The position numbers were made by a program, and so were the translations under genes. Below the pieces are notes generated by a model. It had not been told where the DNA came from, did no database searches, and saw only the letters and a list, made by a program, of their open reading frames with translations. From Meiothermus hypogaeus (lineage in GTDB: Bacteria; Deinococcota; Deinococci; Deinococcales; Thermaceae): a DNA stretch of 64,000 bases. The stretch is taken from NCBI RefSeq assembly GCF_003574035.1, contig NZ_QWKY01000006.1:29151-93150 (forward strand), in the 5' to 3' direction. Of this stretch, positions 36,423 through 45,862 are shown one piece after another (within the stretch, counting starts at the first letter, position 1; every line of letters starts with the position of its first letter).

Positions 36423-37718
36423 ATGGACCGAGACGACGCACGACCGGACCTCGCCCCCGGCGCCCAGTCCCCGATGCCCAACATCTTCCTGTCCGCCTCC
36501 AGGACAGCCGACGCACCGCTCGACGTGATCGTGCTGGACGCCTTGCGCGCCATCCGCGAGCACCTCGGCATGGAGGTGGCGTTCGTCTCGCAATTCCGGG
36601 ACGGCAGGCGCTACTTCCGCTTCATCGACTCCGCGACGGAGAACCCTCCCGTCACGGTGGGCGACTCCGACCCCCTCGAGGAGTCCTACTGCCAGTACGT
36701 CGTCGACGGACGGTTGCCCGAGCTCATCCGTGACGCCTCGCAGGTCCCGGTGGCGCTGGAGTTGCCCGCCACCACCGCCCTGCCGGTGGGGGCCCACCTG
36801 AGCGTGGCCCTACGCCTCAGCGACGGCCGGGTCTACGGCACCATCTGCTGCTTCAGCTCCAAGCCTGATCCCACCCTCAACGAGCGTGACCTGGCCCTGC
36901 TGCACCTGTTCGCCAACTTCGTGTCCCAGCAGATCGAGCGGCGCCTCGCGGCCGACCGGGCCCGCCAGGCGATGGCCGAACGGGTCGCGGCCGTGCTCGA
37001 CGCCGGGGCTTTCTCCATCGTCTATCAACCTATCTTCCACCTCGTGGAGGGGAGGATCCTGGGGTTTGAGGCCCTGACCCGGTTTTCGGCCGAGCCGGCC
37101 CGCAGCCCCGACGTGTGGTTCGGCGAGGCCGCCGAGGTCGGCCTGGGCGAACAGCTCGAGATGGCGGCGGTCGGGAAGGCCCTGACCGGGCTGGACCGCC
37201 TGCCCGCCGGGGTCTACCTCTCGCTCAACGTCTCCCCGACCCACCTCCTCAGCGGCGCGGTCGAGCGCGCGCTCGAGGGGGCGCCGCTGGAGCGCATCGT
37301 GCTGGAGGTGACCGAGCACGTCCCCATCGCCGACTACCCGCGGTTCGTGGCGGCCCTCGAGCCGCTGCGCCGCCGGGGGTTGCGCCTGGCCGTCGACGAC
37401 GCCGGGGCCGGCTACGCCAGCTTTAGCCACATCCTCCAGCTCGGCCCCGACCTCATCAAGCTCGACGTCGCGCTAACCCGTAACATCGACGCCGACCGCA
37501 CGCGCCGCTCGCTCGCGGCCGCGCTCATCCGCTTCGCCGAGGAGACCGGCAGCCGGATCATCGCCGAAGGGGTGGAGACCGTGGCCGAGAGGGATGCCTT
37601 GCTCGGGCTGGGGGTGGACATGGCCCAGGGGTACCTCTTGGGCCGCCCCGTGCCGATCGCCGAAGCCGCCGCCCTGCTGCGGCCCCCGTACGAAGGCCCA
37701 GAGGCCCGAAAGCCTTGA
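36423..37718 (+). CDS. Cyclic-di-GMP phosphodiesterase: GAF-like plus EAL
   Basis: 431 aa. Residues ~30-175 form a GAF-like sensor domain (LDALRAIREHLGMEVAFVSQ ... YGTICCFSSKPDPTLNERDL). The EAL domain (~190-425) keeps the catalytic set: GFEALTRF (EAL), LNVSPTHLL, LEVTEH, DDAGAGYASF and IIAEGVET, so it should hydrolyse c-di-GMP. A GGDEF protein is encoded 2.6 kb downstream (40304-41983). SD-like AGAGGTGG precedes the ATG. Confidence 0.9.
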   Translation: MDRDDARPDLAPGAQSPMPNIFLSASRTADAPLDVIVLDALRAIREHLGMEVAFVSQFRDGRRYFRFIDSATENPPVTVGDSDPLEESYCQYVVDGRLPELIRDASQVPVALELPATTALPVGAHLSVALRLSDGRVYGTICCFSSKPDPTLNERDLALLHLFANFVSQQIERRLAADRARQAMAERVAAVLDAGAFSIVYQPIFHLVEGRILGFEALTRFSAEPARSPDVWFGEAAEVGLGEQLEMAAVGKALTGLDRLPAGVYLSLNVSPTHLLSGAVERALEGAPLERIVLEVTEHVPIADYPRFVAALEPLRRRGLRLAVDDAGAGYASFSHILQLGPDLIKLDVALTRNIDADRTRRSLAAALIRFAEETGSRIIAEGVETVAERDALLGLGVDMAQGYLLGRPVPIAEAAALLRPPYEGPEARKP

Positions 37719-37796
37719 CCTCTGGGCTGTTGGCCGCTCCGGGCCCAGGCACCTTTCACGGGCCGTCCTCTCGGTCGTGCCGGCACCCCGCTGCGG

Positions 37797-38207
37797 CTAA
37801 GCCCTGGGGCGCTCCTGCAACACCCAGCCGTTGCCGTCGGGGTCGCTGAAGAAGACGAACGAGTTCCATTTCCCGCCTTTCCCCTCCACCCACACCCCCC
37901 CTTCGACGTGCCGGACGGGGCTCACCCCCACCCCCCGCTCGAGCAATTCCCGCCGCGCGGCCTCGATGTCGCCCACCACGATCTGCAAGCCCTCCAGCGA
38001 GCCGGGCGGCATGCTGTGGATCCCGCGGCTGAGGTGGATCGAGCAGGCCGAGCCGGGCGGGGTCAACTGCACGACGCGCACGGAGTCGCTGACCTGTGCG
38101 TCGAGGTCCACCGCGAAGCCACACTGCTCGGCGTAGAAGTGCTTGGCGCGGTCGATGTCGGAGACGGGGACCTGGACCACCTCGAGCTTCCAATCCGTCG
38201 CGCTCAC
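37797..38207 (-). CDS. VOC-family (glyoxalase/bleomycin-resistance-like) protein
   Basis: 136 aa from GTG 38207, whose GTGA overlaps the stop of the upstream remnant. The paired beta-alpha-beta modules are visible: KLEVVQVPVSDIDRAKHFYA and GLQIVVGDIEAARRELLERG, ending NSFVFFSDPDGNGWVLQERP with a metal-ligand-like position. Substrate not assignable. Confidence 0.85.
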   Translation of the reverse strand: MSATDWKLEVVQVPVSDIDRAKHFYAEQCGFAVDLDAQVSDSVRVVQLTPPGSACSIHLSRGIHSMPPGSLEGLQIVVGDIEAARRELLERGVGVSPVRHVEGGVWVEGKGGKWNSFVFFSDPDGNGWVLQERPRA

Positions 38208-38392
38208 GGCTGGCCCCCGGCCGGCGCGTAGCGCAGCAGCACCACGCCGGAGCCGAAGCCGCGGGCCTCGAGCAGCCCCCGCTCGGCGAGGCCCCCGACC
38301 AGGGTGGGGCTGCCGAAGTCGAAGGCCCAGAGGTTGGGGGACTCCACCACCCCGTCGAGGGTCATGAACAGCGAGGCCACGATCTTGCGCAT
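38204..38392 (-). pseudogene. Dihydrofolate-reductase-like (RibD C-terminal) gene with internal deletion
   Basis: 62 aa. The first ~25 residues MRKIVASLFMTLDGVVESPN are the standard N-terminus of this family; the tail GFGSGVVLLRYAPAGG is its standard C-terminus. The ~120 residues in between are missing, so the product cannot fold normally. It is still in frame and translationally joined to the VOC gene. Confidence 0.6.
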
Positions 38393-38522
38393 GCCGGTCC
38401 TCCTTTTCCCGCCCGCAGGCGGCTTGTAACGCCCCTTGCCGATTCGCTAAAATGCAGATCAACCGTGTACATTCTGATTATAGCGTATCTACTCCTAAAT
38501 CACAACTATAGGCTACGGGTTT

Positions 38523-39876
38523 ACGGGTGGGTGTGTCCCCAAAACAACCCAGTAGCCTAAACTGAGGCATGAGCCCACTACAAGAGCGGTTGATGGTGCT
38601 GATTGGGGAAGCGGAAGCGAAGGGTAAGGGGATGAAACTGGCCCAGCTGGAGCAGTTGGTGCTGGAGTATGGGGAGGTCATACAGCAAACCCTGCTGCAG
38701 GGTCTGGTCACGCAGCGGGAAGTGCAAGAGGCGGATCAAGGGGTCAAAAAAACTGTCCAGACTGCCAGAGAACCCTGAGGGGTTGTTACCGCTATGGGAA
38801 GAAGGTTGCCAGCCTGTGGGGGCCGGTGGAGGTTCGACGCTACCAGTATCGCTGCGGTTGTGGATACCAGGGATATGGGTTTGGCGATGACAGCCTGGAT
38901 GAGAGCGGATACTTTCCCGAGCTGCTGGGGCGGCTGCAGGAGGCAGGGATGCGGATGTCTTACCGGGAGGCAGCAGGGTGGTTGGGGCGGTGGCGGGTCA
39001 AGGTGAGCAAGAGCCAGCTGCAGCGGCTGTGCGTGGCCCTGGAAGGGACGGCCCAGGCGCTGGGGAGGGAGTGTCTGGCGCAGCAGGCCCACCAGGCCCT
39101 GCCGGGACGGGCGCAGGAAGGGGGCAGGCGTTGGTGTATCGAGGTGGATGGCAGCCTGGTGCCAACCCGGGTGGAGGGGGGAGTGGAGTGGCGGGAGGTC
39201 AAGAGCGCGGTACTGTACCCGATGCGCGCGCCCAGCCAGCGCTACTACGTCAGCGCGTTAGTAGCTGCGGGGGAGTTTGCCCCCCTGGTGCATGGTCTGC
39301 TGCGCCAGGCAGGGGTTCGTCAGGCCGATCGCCTGATCGGGATCAGTGACGGGGCGGTCTGGATTGCCGAGTTGTTGGGGGATCTGGGGGTCAAACGGCA
39401 TATTCTGGATGTTTACCACGCCAGTACCTACTTCGAGACGCTGCTACAGGGGCTGGGCTTTTCAGAGGCCCAGCGAGCGCAGCAACGCAGGGCTCTGCTG
39501 CGGGGTGAGATCGACCTGCAGCGCTGGCTCAATAACCATCTCAACGACCCTGCCCTGCTGGCCGCCCTGCCAACGGAAGCACAGAAAGCCCTGCGCTTCC
39601 TGGAAAAGCAGGCTTTGCTCAACCACACCAACTACCCCCAGTTCAGGCGCGAGGGGCTGGAGGTGATCGCTTCGGGCCAGATTGAGGGGGCCAACAAGCA
39701 TGTGATTCAGGGGCGCCTCAAAATCGCCGGGGCTCGCTGGTCGGTCAACGGGGCCCATGCCAAGGCTTTTGGCCGCTCCCAGCTATTCTCACTCCGTCCA
39801 ATCCTCCCCTTCAACACCGTGCGCCATGTCGCTTTCCCGGCAGCCTAGCCTTTCGGGTTGATCTGGGGACGCACCC
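38523..39876 (+). mobile_element. ISKra4-like insertion sequence
   Basis: About 1.35 kb. The ends share an imperfect inverted repeat (GGGTGGGTGTGTCCCC and GGGTGCGTCCCC read inward, each followed by a CAACCC). The outer flanks carry a 10-bp direct repeat CTACGGGTTT (38513-38522 and 39877-39886), taken as target duplication. It contains one two-frame transposase. Confidence 0.7.
38569..39848 (+). CDS. ISKra4-like transposase requiring a -1 frameshift
   Basis: The first frame (38569-38778) begins MSPLQERLMVLIGEAEAKGK. The second continues to 39848. They join at the slippery heptamer A-AAA-AAC near 38746-38755, after which the -1 frame reads NCPDCQRTLRGCYRYGKKVA and VRRYQYRCGCGYQG, a zinc-ribbon. 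The catalytic region has CIEVDGSLVPTRVEGGVEWR, IGISDGAVWI and SGQIEGANKHVIQGRLKIAG. Programmed frameshifting or slippage at the A7 run would make the full protein; otherwise it is a pseudogene. Confidence 0.7.
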
Positions 39877-39934
39877 CTACGGGTTTGCTAGTTAGCGGAC
39901 ACGGGCGCCCGCAGCGGGCCCGGCGGAGGTGGGG

Positions 39935-40231
39935 ATGTACGGATTGATCAGCAGGTTGAAGGCCGTGACGGGGCGGCGGGAGGAGTTGGTCGCGGTGCTT
40001 CTGGAGGGGTCGGCGGGGATGCCGGGCTGCCTGAGCTACGTCGTCGCGCGCGACCCGGCCGACCCCGACGCGCTCTGGGTCACCGAGGTGTGGGACTCCC
40101 GGGAAAGCCACCGCGCCTCGCTGGCGCTGCCCTCCGTCCGGCAGGCGGTGGAGCGCGGCAGGCCGCTCATCGCCGGGTTCGGCGAGCGGCACGAGACCGA
40201 GGTGGCCGGGGGGCACGGCCTCGGGGGGTGA
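39935..40231 (+). CDS. Antibiotic-biosynthesis-monooxygenase-like (ABM) protein
   Basis: 98 aa after GGAGG. ABM ferredoxin-like fold: YGLISRLKAVTGRREELVAV, LSYVVARDPADPDALWVTEV, WDSRESHRASLALPSVRQAV. Such small dimers are often haem- or quinol-oxidising enzymes, or of unknown function. Confidence 0.8.
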   Translation: MYGLISRLKAVTGRREELVAVLLEGSAGMPGCLSYVVARDPADPDALWVTEVWDSRESHRASLALPSVRQAVERGRPLIAGFGERHETEVAGGHGLGG

Positions 40232-40303
40232 GGGGCCGGGCCCCTCGCGGGCCCGCGTGCACGCCGACCCGGCCCGGTGGCCCGGGCTCCTTATAATCGC
40301 TCC

Positions 40304-41983
40304 ATGAGTTCCGACACCCCCGAACTCTCCCCCCGACCGGGGCAGGCTTCCGAGCCCCGTGAGCGCCTGAGGCTCCTGCTGGAGTGGTGCGAGGCACAGG
40401 GGGACCGCGACCCCGCGGGGCACCTGGCCGCGGCCCAGGAGGCCCGGGAGCTCGCGGGCGCGCTGGGGGAGGCCGGGCTCGAGGGCACAGCCTGGCTCGA
40501 GCAGGGCTACGCCCACACCGCGCTGGGGGACCCGGCCCAGGCGCTCGAGGCCTTCCGGCAGGCCCTGGCGCTGTTCGAAGCCGGGCGCGACCTGGCCAAC
40601 ACCGCCCGCTGCCTGCGCGGCATGGGCATCGTCTACGACAGCCTGGGCGACTTCGAGCGGGCCCTGGCCCACTTCATCGACAGCCTCGAGCTGTTCACCC
40701 GCCTGGGCGACCCCGCCGCCGAGGCCCGCGCCCTCAACAGCATCGGCATCGTCTACTCGCGCAGCGGCCACCCGGAGGAGGGGCTGGAGTACTACCGCCG
40801 GGCCTACGAGGCCCACCGGCGGCTGGGGCGGCCCCTCGAGGGCGCGGCGGCGCTGAGCAACATGGGGATCAACCTGAAGAACCTGGGGCGGCTGGAGGAG
40901 GCCGAGGGGGTCTTGCGCGAGGCCCTGTCGCTGTCTGCGCCCCCCGAGCGGCGCATGCGCGGGGCGGTGCTGAGCAACCTGGGGCTGGTGCTGGAGAAGC
41001 TGGGGCGGCTCGAGGAGGCCGAAGCCTGCCACCGCCAGGCCTGCGAGCTGCTGCAGGGCAAGGAGTTCCCGGCGCTGGCGGTCGAGACCGTGCTGTGCCT
41101 GGGGCGCTTCTACGTGGCGCAGGGCCGCCTGGACGAGGCCGGCCCGCTGCTGCTGCAGGCCGAAGAGCTCAGCCGCGCCAGCGTCAACCGGCCCAAGGAG
41201 GCCGAGGCCCGCCTGGCCCTGGCCGAGCTCCACAAGCAGCGGGGCGACTTCGAGGCCGCGCTGGGGCACCTCGAGGCCGGCCGCCGGCTGGAGCGCGAGG
41301 TCTTCGACGAGGCCTCCGGCCGCAAGCTCAAGAACCTCCAGGTGAGCTTCGGGCTCGAGCAGGCCCGCCGCGAGGCCGAGCTGGAGCGGCGCAAGAACGC
41401 CGAGCTCGCGCGGGCCTACGCCGAGCTCGAGGCGCTGCACGCGGCCCTGAAGGAGTCCGACCGGCAGAAGGGCGCGCTGCTGCAGCGGCTCGAGCGCATG
41501 GCGCTGGAGGACGGCCTGACGGGGCTGTTCAACCGCCGCTACCTCGACGAGGCCCTGGCCCGGGAGTTCGAGCACTCCCGGCGCCACGGCCGCCCGCTGA
41601 GCGTAGCGCTGTGCGACCTGGACAACTTCAAGCGCATCAACGACCACCTCTCGCACATGGTCGGCGACGAGGTGCTCAAGGGGGTGGCCCGGCTGCTGCG
41701 CGAGCACGCCCGCCCCGCCGACGTGGTGGCCCGCTACGGCGGGGAGGAGTTCGCCCTGCTGCTGCCGGGGGCCGACGCTGCGCAGGCTCGGGCGGCATGC
41801 GAGAAGCTGCGGGCGGTGGTCGAGGCCTACCCCTGGCACACCCTCCACCCCGAGCTGCGGGTCACGCTCTCGGTGGGGGTGTGCAGCGACCTCAGCCTGG
41901 AGAACCACGAGCGGATGCTGGCCGAGGCCGACAAGCGGCTCTACCAGGCCAAGCACCGGGGCAAGAACCAGGTGGTCGCCTAG
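40304..41983 (+). CDS. TPR-repeat diguanylate cyclase
   Basis: 559 aa. A perfect TATAAT (40292-40297) ends 6 nt before the ATG, so the mRNA is likely leaderless. Residues ~20-345 are about eight TPR-like repeats (AHTALGDPAQALEAFRQALA, IVYDSLGDFERALAHFIDSL, NLKNLGRLEEAEGVLREALS and so on). A coiled coil (~350-395) leads to a GGDEF domain with DGLTGLFNRRYL and active site YGGEEFALLLPG. It should make c-di-GMP, with the TPR array as partner sensor. Confidence 0.9.
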   Translation: MSSDTPELSPRPGQASEPRERLRLLLEWCEAQGDRDPAGHLAAAQEARELAGALGEAGLEGTAWLEQGYAHTALGDPAQALEAFRQALALFEAGRDLANTARCLRGMGIVYDSLGDFERALAHFIDSLELFTRLGDPAAEARALNSIGIVYSRSGHPEEGLEYYRRAYEAHRRLGRPLEGAAALSNMGINLKNLGRLEEAEGVLREALSLSAPPERRMRGAVLSNLGLVLEKLGRLEEAEACHRQACELLQGKEFPALAVETVLCLGRFYVAQGRLDEAGPLLLQAEELSRASVNRPKEAEARLALAELHKQRGDFEAALGHLEAGRRLEREVFDEASGRKLKNLQVSFGLEQARREAELERRKNAELARAYAELEALHAALKESDRQKGALLQRLERMALEDGLTGLFNRRYLDEALAREFEHSRRHGRPLSVALCDLDNFKRINDHLSHMVGDEVLKGVARLLREHARPADVVARYGGEEFALLLPGADAAQARAACEKLRAVVEAYPWHTLHPELRVTLSVGVCSDLSLENHERMLAEADKRLYQAKHRGKNQVVA

Positions 41984-42037
41984 GGAGGGTGCCGTGGCCC
42001 TTGCAACCCCCGCGATGGCGGCCTCGGAGGAGGGGGC

Positions 42038-42652
42038 GTGAACCGGCGCCAGGACATCGACCCCGCCGCCGCCAAGCTGGTGGCAGGGTTCATAACCGTC
42101 GTCGGCCTGCTGTTCTGGGGGTTCGTAGCCTTCCAGACCTTCCGCTCGCTCTACGACTACGCCGTGGCCCAGCGGTACGCCCCGACCCCGGGGGTCATCG
42201 AGGATGTCCTCATCGTGAACTACCCGCGCGGGGGGCCGGCCTACGGCTTCGAGTTCAGCTACGAGGTGGGCGGTCAGGTGTACCGCAGCCGGCGGGTCTC
42301 GGTAGGCCCGGTGGACACCCAGGCCCTGGCCCGCCGGTGGGAGCGCGGCACCCGGGTGACGGTGTACTACAACCCACGCGACCCCCGCGACGCGGTGCTG
42401 ATCCGCGACCTCAGCCTGCTGCGCGACTGGCAGTGGCCCGCGTTCCTCTTCCTCACCCTCAGCCCCCTCCTGGCCTACCTGCTGCTCCGGCGCTACGCCC
42501 CCCCGCTGAGCCCGCCGGGTGGGCCGGACCCTGGCGGTCCCGCCCCGCACCCCCGGCCGAACACGGTTAAGTTGAGCCCATGGGAAAATCCCAGAACACC
42601 GCCTTCTCGAGCCTGTCGCCGACCGCCTGCTTGGTGCTCATCCTGTACCTGA
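42038..42652 (+). CDS. DUF3592 membrane protein
   Basis: 204 aa from a GTG after GGAGGAGGGGGC. Two helices enclose an outside domain with YAPTPGVIEDVLIVNYPRGG, YGFEFSYEVGGQVYRSRRVS and the DUF3592 signature GTRVTVYYNPRDPRDAVL. The C-terminal ~40 residues overlap the start of the next gene by 73 bp in another frame, so the true end may be earlier if a frame error occurred. It and the following gene are tandem duplicates. Confidence 0.75.
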   Translation: MNRRQDIDPAAAKLVAGFITVVGLLFWGFVAFQTFRSLYDYAVAQRYAPTPGVIEDVLIVNYPRGGPAYGFEFSYEVGGQVYRSRRVSVGPVDTQALARRWERGTRVTVYYNPRDPRDAVLIRDLSLLRDWQWPAFLFLTLSPLLAYLLLRRYAPPLSPPGGPDPGGPAPHPRPNTVKLSPWENPRTPPSRACRRPPAWCSSCT

Positions 42653-43047
42653 TGGGCTGGGCCGTCTTCGCCCTGCTGACGCTGGAGGCCCTGTACCAGT
42701 ACGCCGTCGCCCGGAGCTACGCCGCCACCGAGGGGATGATCGAGCGGGCCACCGCCACGACGCTGCGGGGCGGGGTCTCCTACGGCTTCGAGTACGCCTA
42801 CGAGGTGGGCGGGAAGACCTACCGGGGCAGGCGCACCTCGGTGGGCCCGGTGGACGCCGACGCCCTGGCCCGGGGGTGGGGGCGCGGCACCCGGGTGACG
42901 GTGTACTACGACCCGCGCGACCCGCGCAGGGCGGTGCTGATCCGCGACCTCAGCCTGTCCTACGGCTGGGGCTGGCCGCTGTTCGTCCTCATCACCCTTA
43001 GCCCTCTCCCGCTGTGGCTGCTGCTGCGGCGCTACGCGCGGCGGTGA
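42580..43047 (+). CDS. DUF3592 membrane protein (tandem copy)
   Basis: 155 aa. A TAAGTT hexamer ends 6 nt before the ATG (leaderless style). Same layout as its neighbour: helix (VLILYLMGWAVFALLTLEAL), YGFEYAYEVGGKTYRGRRTS, GTRVTVYYDPRDPRRAVLIR, helix. Function unknown. Confidence 0.8.
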   Translation: MGKSQNTAFSSLSPTACLVLILYLMGWAVFALLTLEALYQYAVARSYAATEGMIERATATTLRGGVSYGFEYAYEVGGKTYRGRRTSVGPVDADALARGWGRGTRVTVYYDPRDPRRAVLIRDLSLSYGWGWPLFVLITLSPLPLWLLLRRYARR

Positions 43048-43088
43048 CCCCCGCCCCGTGGGCATCTCCCCGGGCCGGGAGCGGACGC

Positions 43089-43502
43089 CTAGCGGACGGG
43101 GTGGACCGCGACCCGCAGGTTGGGCAGCCCGGCCCAGGCCCTCTCCGCGGTGAGCACCCCCAGCCCCCGAGCCTCGGCCAGAGCCAGGCACACGCAGTCG
43201 CCAAGGCTGAGGTTGTAGGGCCGACGCCGGGCGTACCAGAAGGCGGCCAGGTCGGACTGCTCGAGGTCGAAGGGCACCACCTCCAGCACGTCGGTGAGGG
43301 CCTCGAGGGCCCCCCGCACCTCACCCTCGGTGTAGCTCCCGCTGCCCACCAGCTTGCCCAGCACCTCGGTGCGGGTCACCGCCGACACTGCCCCCGCCCC
43401 TGCCTCCAGCGCCTCGGCCACCCGCAGGTGCCCGGGTTCGGCGCGCAGGAAGGCGATCAGCGCCGAGGCGTCAAGGACCACCCCTCCGCCGCTCCCCCTC
43501 AC
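43089..43502 (-). CDS. vapC: VapC-type PIN-domain toxin
   Basis: 137 aa from GTG 43502, 1 nt after the antitoxin stop. PIN acidic residues: VVLDASALIAFLRAEPG (Asp), TRTEVLGKL (Glu), LSLGDCVCLALAEARG (Asp) and VLTAERAW. PIN toxins cleave RNA. A TA pair with the next gene; no other neighbours are functionally linked. Confidence 0.88.
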   Translation of the reverse strand: MRGSGGGVVLDASALIAFLRAEPGHLRVAEALEAGAGAVSAVTRTEVLGKLVGSGSYTEGEVRGALEALTDVLEVVPFDLEQSDLAAFWYARRRPYNLSLGDCVCLALAEARGLGVLTAERAWAGLPNLRVAVHPVR

Positions 43503-43503
43503 C

Positions 43504-43761
43504 CTACCACCCTTTGCCCTCGGCCTCCTCGCGACGCTCGGCCAGCAGCTCGGCGGTGAGATCCCGCCCGTCCGGGCGGGCCAAGACCCCCTGCAGCTCG
43601 CGCACCCGCGCGCTCCGGGTGACCAGCTCGAGGCGCCCCTCCCTCAGCGTGAGCACCAGGCGGTCGCCGGGGGAGAGCTCCAGGGCCTCGCGCATCTCCC
43701 GCGGGATCACCAGCCGCCCTCCCGTACCCAGCTCAACCTCCTTGCGCAGAACCGTTGCCAT
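43504..43761 (-). CDS. vapB: VapB-type AbrB-fold antitoxin
   Basis: 85 aa. N-terminal swapped-hairpin DNA-binding fold (GTGGRLVIPREMREALELSP, GDRLVLTLREGRLELV) and a C-terminal helix for toxin binding (LTAELLAERREEAEGKG). A TATACT hexamer lies 9 nt before the ATG (43776-43771). Confidence 0.87.
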   Translation of the reverse strand: MATVLRKEVELGTGGRLVIPREMREALELSPGDRLVLTLREGRLELVTRSARVRELQGVLARPDGRDLTAELLAERREEAEGKGW

Positions 43762-43988
43762 GCTGAACTCAGTATACCATTTTTATTCCTGATGGTAATG
43801 TGGAGAGTTCTGCCACCGCTCTGCCGTCCCTGCCTGTACCTTCGGCACGGACGTTCGGTCAGCGGGCGGCAGGCCCTCAGGCCCTCCCGGCACGCCACTG
43901 CCACCCCGGACCCGCCCCATGCTGGAATTCGGGCGATTTCACATCGTCCTCTAACGTTCCCGCAGCGTGCGATCGGAGGTGCAGCGTC

Positions 43989-44174
43989 GTGGCGGAGGTC
44001 GAGGTCTTGTTGCTGGGCAGCCCGCAGGTTCGCTGTGGCGGCTGGCCGGTGGCGTTCCGGACCCGCAAGGCCCTGGCCCTGCTGGCCTACCTGGCCCTCG
44101 AGCCCGGCTGGCAGAGTTGCTCTGGCCCGAGGCCGGCGCGGGCCACGGACGCAGCTCCTTGCGCAAGAGCCTGA
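43989..44174 (+). pseudogene. N-terminal remnant of a SARP/BTAD-type transcriptional activator
   Basis: From GTG 43989 the frame reads VAEVEVLLLGSPQVRCGGWP and [18 protein letters not shown], the start of a winged-helix activator. A small deletion then shifts frame to [20 protein letters not shown], which continues the same domain (consensus LAxLLWPExxxxxARxxLRxxL). It ends abruptly where the poly-HAMP gene on the other strand begins, a recombination joint near 44175. Confidence 0.65.
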
Positions 44175-45862
44175 CCCCCCAGCTTCCCCTCGGTCCCGAC
44201 CTCGCGGGCCACGCGGGTCACCTCGGAGGCGAAGGCGTTGAGCTGGTCCACCATGGTGTTGATGGTGTCCTTGAGCTCGAGGATCTCCCCCTTCACGTCC
44301 ACGGTGATCTTGCGGGAGAGGTCCCCCCGCGCCACGGCGGTCGTGACCTGGGCGATGTTCCTCACCTGCGCGGTGAGGTTGCCCGCCATCGAGTTCACGC
44401 TGTCGGTGAGGTCCTTCCAGGTGCCGGCGACGCCCGGAACCACCGCCTGCCCGCCCAGCTTGCCCTCGGTGCCCACCTCCCGCGCCACGCGCGTGACCTC
44501 CCCGGCGAAGGCGTTGAGCTGGTCCACCATGGTGTTGAGCGTTTCCTTGAGCTGCAAAATCTCCCCGCTGACGTTCACCGTGATCTTGCGCGAGAGGTCG
44601 CCGCTGGCGATGGCGGTGGCTACCTCCGCGATGTTCCTCACCTGCGCGGTGAGGTTGCCGGCCATCGAGTTCACGCTGTCGGTGAGGTCCTTCCAGATGC
44701 CTGCGACCCCAGGGACCACGGCCTGGCCGCCCAGCTTCCCTTCCGTCCCGACCTCCCGCGCCACGCGCGTGACCTCGGAGGCGAAGGCGTTGAGCTGGTC
44801 GACCATGGTGTTGATGGTGTCCTTGAGCTCGAGGATCTCCCCCTTCACGTTCACCGTGATCTTCTTCGAGAGGTCGCCGCGGGCCACCGCCGTGGTCACC
44901 TCGGCGATGTTGCGGACCTGGGTGGTGAGGTTCGCCGCGAGCAGGTTCACGTTGTCCGTGAGGTCCTTCCAGGTGCCGGCCACCCCGGGCACGATCGCCT
45001 GCCCGCCGAGCTTGCCCTCCGTCCCGACCTCGCGCGCGACGCGCGTGACCTCCGAGGCGAAGGAGCGGAGCTGGTCGACCATGGTGTTGATCGCCTCCTT
45101 GAGCTGCAGGATCTCGCCGCGCACGTCCACGGTGATCTTGCGCGAGAGGTCGCCGCTGGCCACGGCGATGGTCACCTCGGCGATGTTGCGCACCTGGGCG
45201 GTGAGGTTGGAGGCCATGGAGTTGACGCTCTCGGTGAGGTCCTTCCACACCCCGCTCACCCCGCCCACCTGGGCCTGCCCGCCGAGCTTGCCGTCGGTGC
45301 CCACCTCGCGCGCGACGCGCGTGACCTCGGAGGTGAACACCCCCAGCCGCTCGATCATGGTGTTGACGATGGTGGCCGAGCGCAGGAACTCCCCCTCGAG
45401 CGGCCGCCCGTCCACGTCGAGCCGCACGGTCTGGGTGAGGTCGCCCTGCGCCACGGCGGCGATGGCCCGCGTGACCTCGGCGGTCGGGCGCAGCAGGTCC
45501 TCGATGAGCATGTTGATCGAGGCCTCCATCTGGCCCCAGGCCCCGCGCGACTGGTCGAAGCGGGCCCGCTCGCGCACCTTGCCCTCCTTACCCACCACCT
45601 GCCCGACCCGGCTGAGCTCGAGGGCCATCTTCTGGTTGGCGGCCACGATGTCGTTGAAGGCGTCGGCGAGCTTGCCCTCGAGCCCGGTCCAGTCGCCCGG
45701 CAGCCGCACCGAGAAGTCGCCGTCCCGCACCGCCTGCAGCCCGCGCAGCAGGATCCTCAGGTCGGGCGCCGGGCCCGCGTACGCCCGCCCCCCGGCCTCG
45801 ACGCCCTCGGCGTGATCAGTGGTCCCCGTAACGGCTTCTTCCATACCCGATACCCCCTGCAT
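44087..45862 (-). CDS. Poly-HAMP protein, probably a truncated hybrid histidine kinase
   Basis: 591 aa from ATG 45862 (or 45844). After an ~130-residue N-terminal region come six HAMP-like units ([20 protein letters not shown], then [20 protein letters not shown], then four near-identical units with [11 protein letters not shown] and [19 protein letters not shown]). Each is 92 aa; the DNA repeats with a 276-bp period. Fungal/bacterial group III kinases have this array followed by HisKA, HATPase and receivers; those are missing. The last ~27 residues come from antisense of the SARP remnant, so the gene lost its 3' end by recombination. No membrane helix is present, so it is soluble. Confidence 0.78.
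   Translation of the reverse strand: MQGVSGMEEAVTGTTDHAEGVEAGGRAYAGPAPDLRILLRGLQAVRDGDFSVRLPGDWTGLEGKLADAFNDIVAANQKMALELSRVGQVVGKEGKVRERARFDQSRGAWGQMEASINMLIEDLLRPTAEVTRAIAAVAQGDLTQTVRLDVDGRPLEGEFLRSATIVNTMIERLGVFTSEVTRVAREVGTDGKLGGQAQVGGVSGVWKDLTESVNSMASNLTAQVRNIAEVTIAVASGDLSRKITVDVRGEILQLKEAINTMVDQLRSFASEVTRVAREVGTEGKLGGQAIVPGVAGTWKDLTDNVNLLAANLTTQVRNIAEVTTAVARGDLSKKITVNVKGEILELKDTINTMVDQLNAFASEVTRVAREVGTEGKLGGQAVVPGVAGIWKDLTDSVNSMAGNLTAQVRNIAEVATAIASGDLSRKITVNVSGEILQLKETLNTMVDQLNAFAGEVTRVAREVGTEGKLGGQAVVPGVAGTWKDLTDSVNSMAGNLTAQVRNIAQVTTAVARGDLSRKITVDVKGEILELKDTINTMVDQLNAFASEVTRVAREVGTEGKLGGQALAQGAASVARAGLGPEQLCQPGSRAR
44221..45330. repeat. Five 276-bp tandem repeat units in the poly-HAMP gene
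   Basis: The motif around ACCTC(G/C)GAGGCGAAGG starts at 44221, 44497, 44773, 45049 and 45325, exactly 276 bp apart. Adjacent units are highly similar in DNA, which favours recombination and copy-number change. Confidence 0.85.

Noticed and set aside
36185..36733. A GTG-started frame before and into the EAL gene
   Set aside because: It is out of frame with the EAL protein and shows no domain; the composition is that of a shadow frame.
39845..42550. A 901-codon open frame on the minus strand opposite the ABM and GGDEF genes
   Set aside because: It is the antisense shadow of GC-rich coding DNA; its composition (Gln, Val, Ala, Gly, Arg, His runs) matches no fold, while the + strand has clear TPR and GGDEF motifs.
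44221..45330. The 276-bp repeats as a possible CRISPR or satellite array
   Set aside because: The repeats are in-frame HAMP units of a protein; there are no short spacers.
45838..45862. ATACCCGATACCCCC upstream of the poly-HAMP start as a CstR-like site
   Set aside because: Only left half-sites are present; no GGGGTAT partner.
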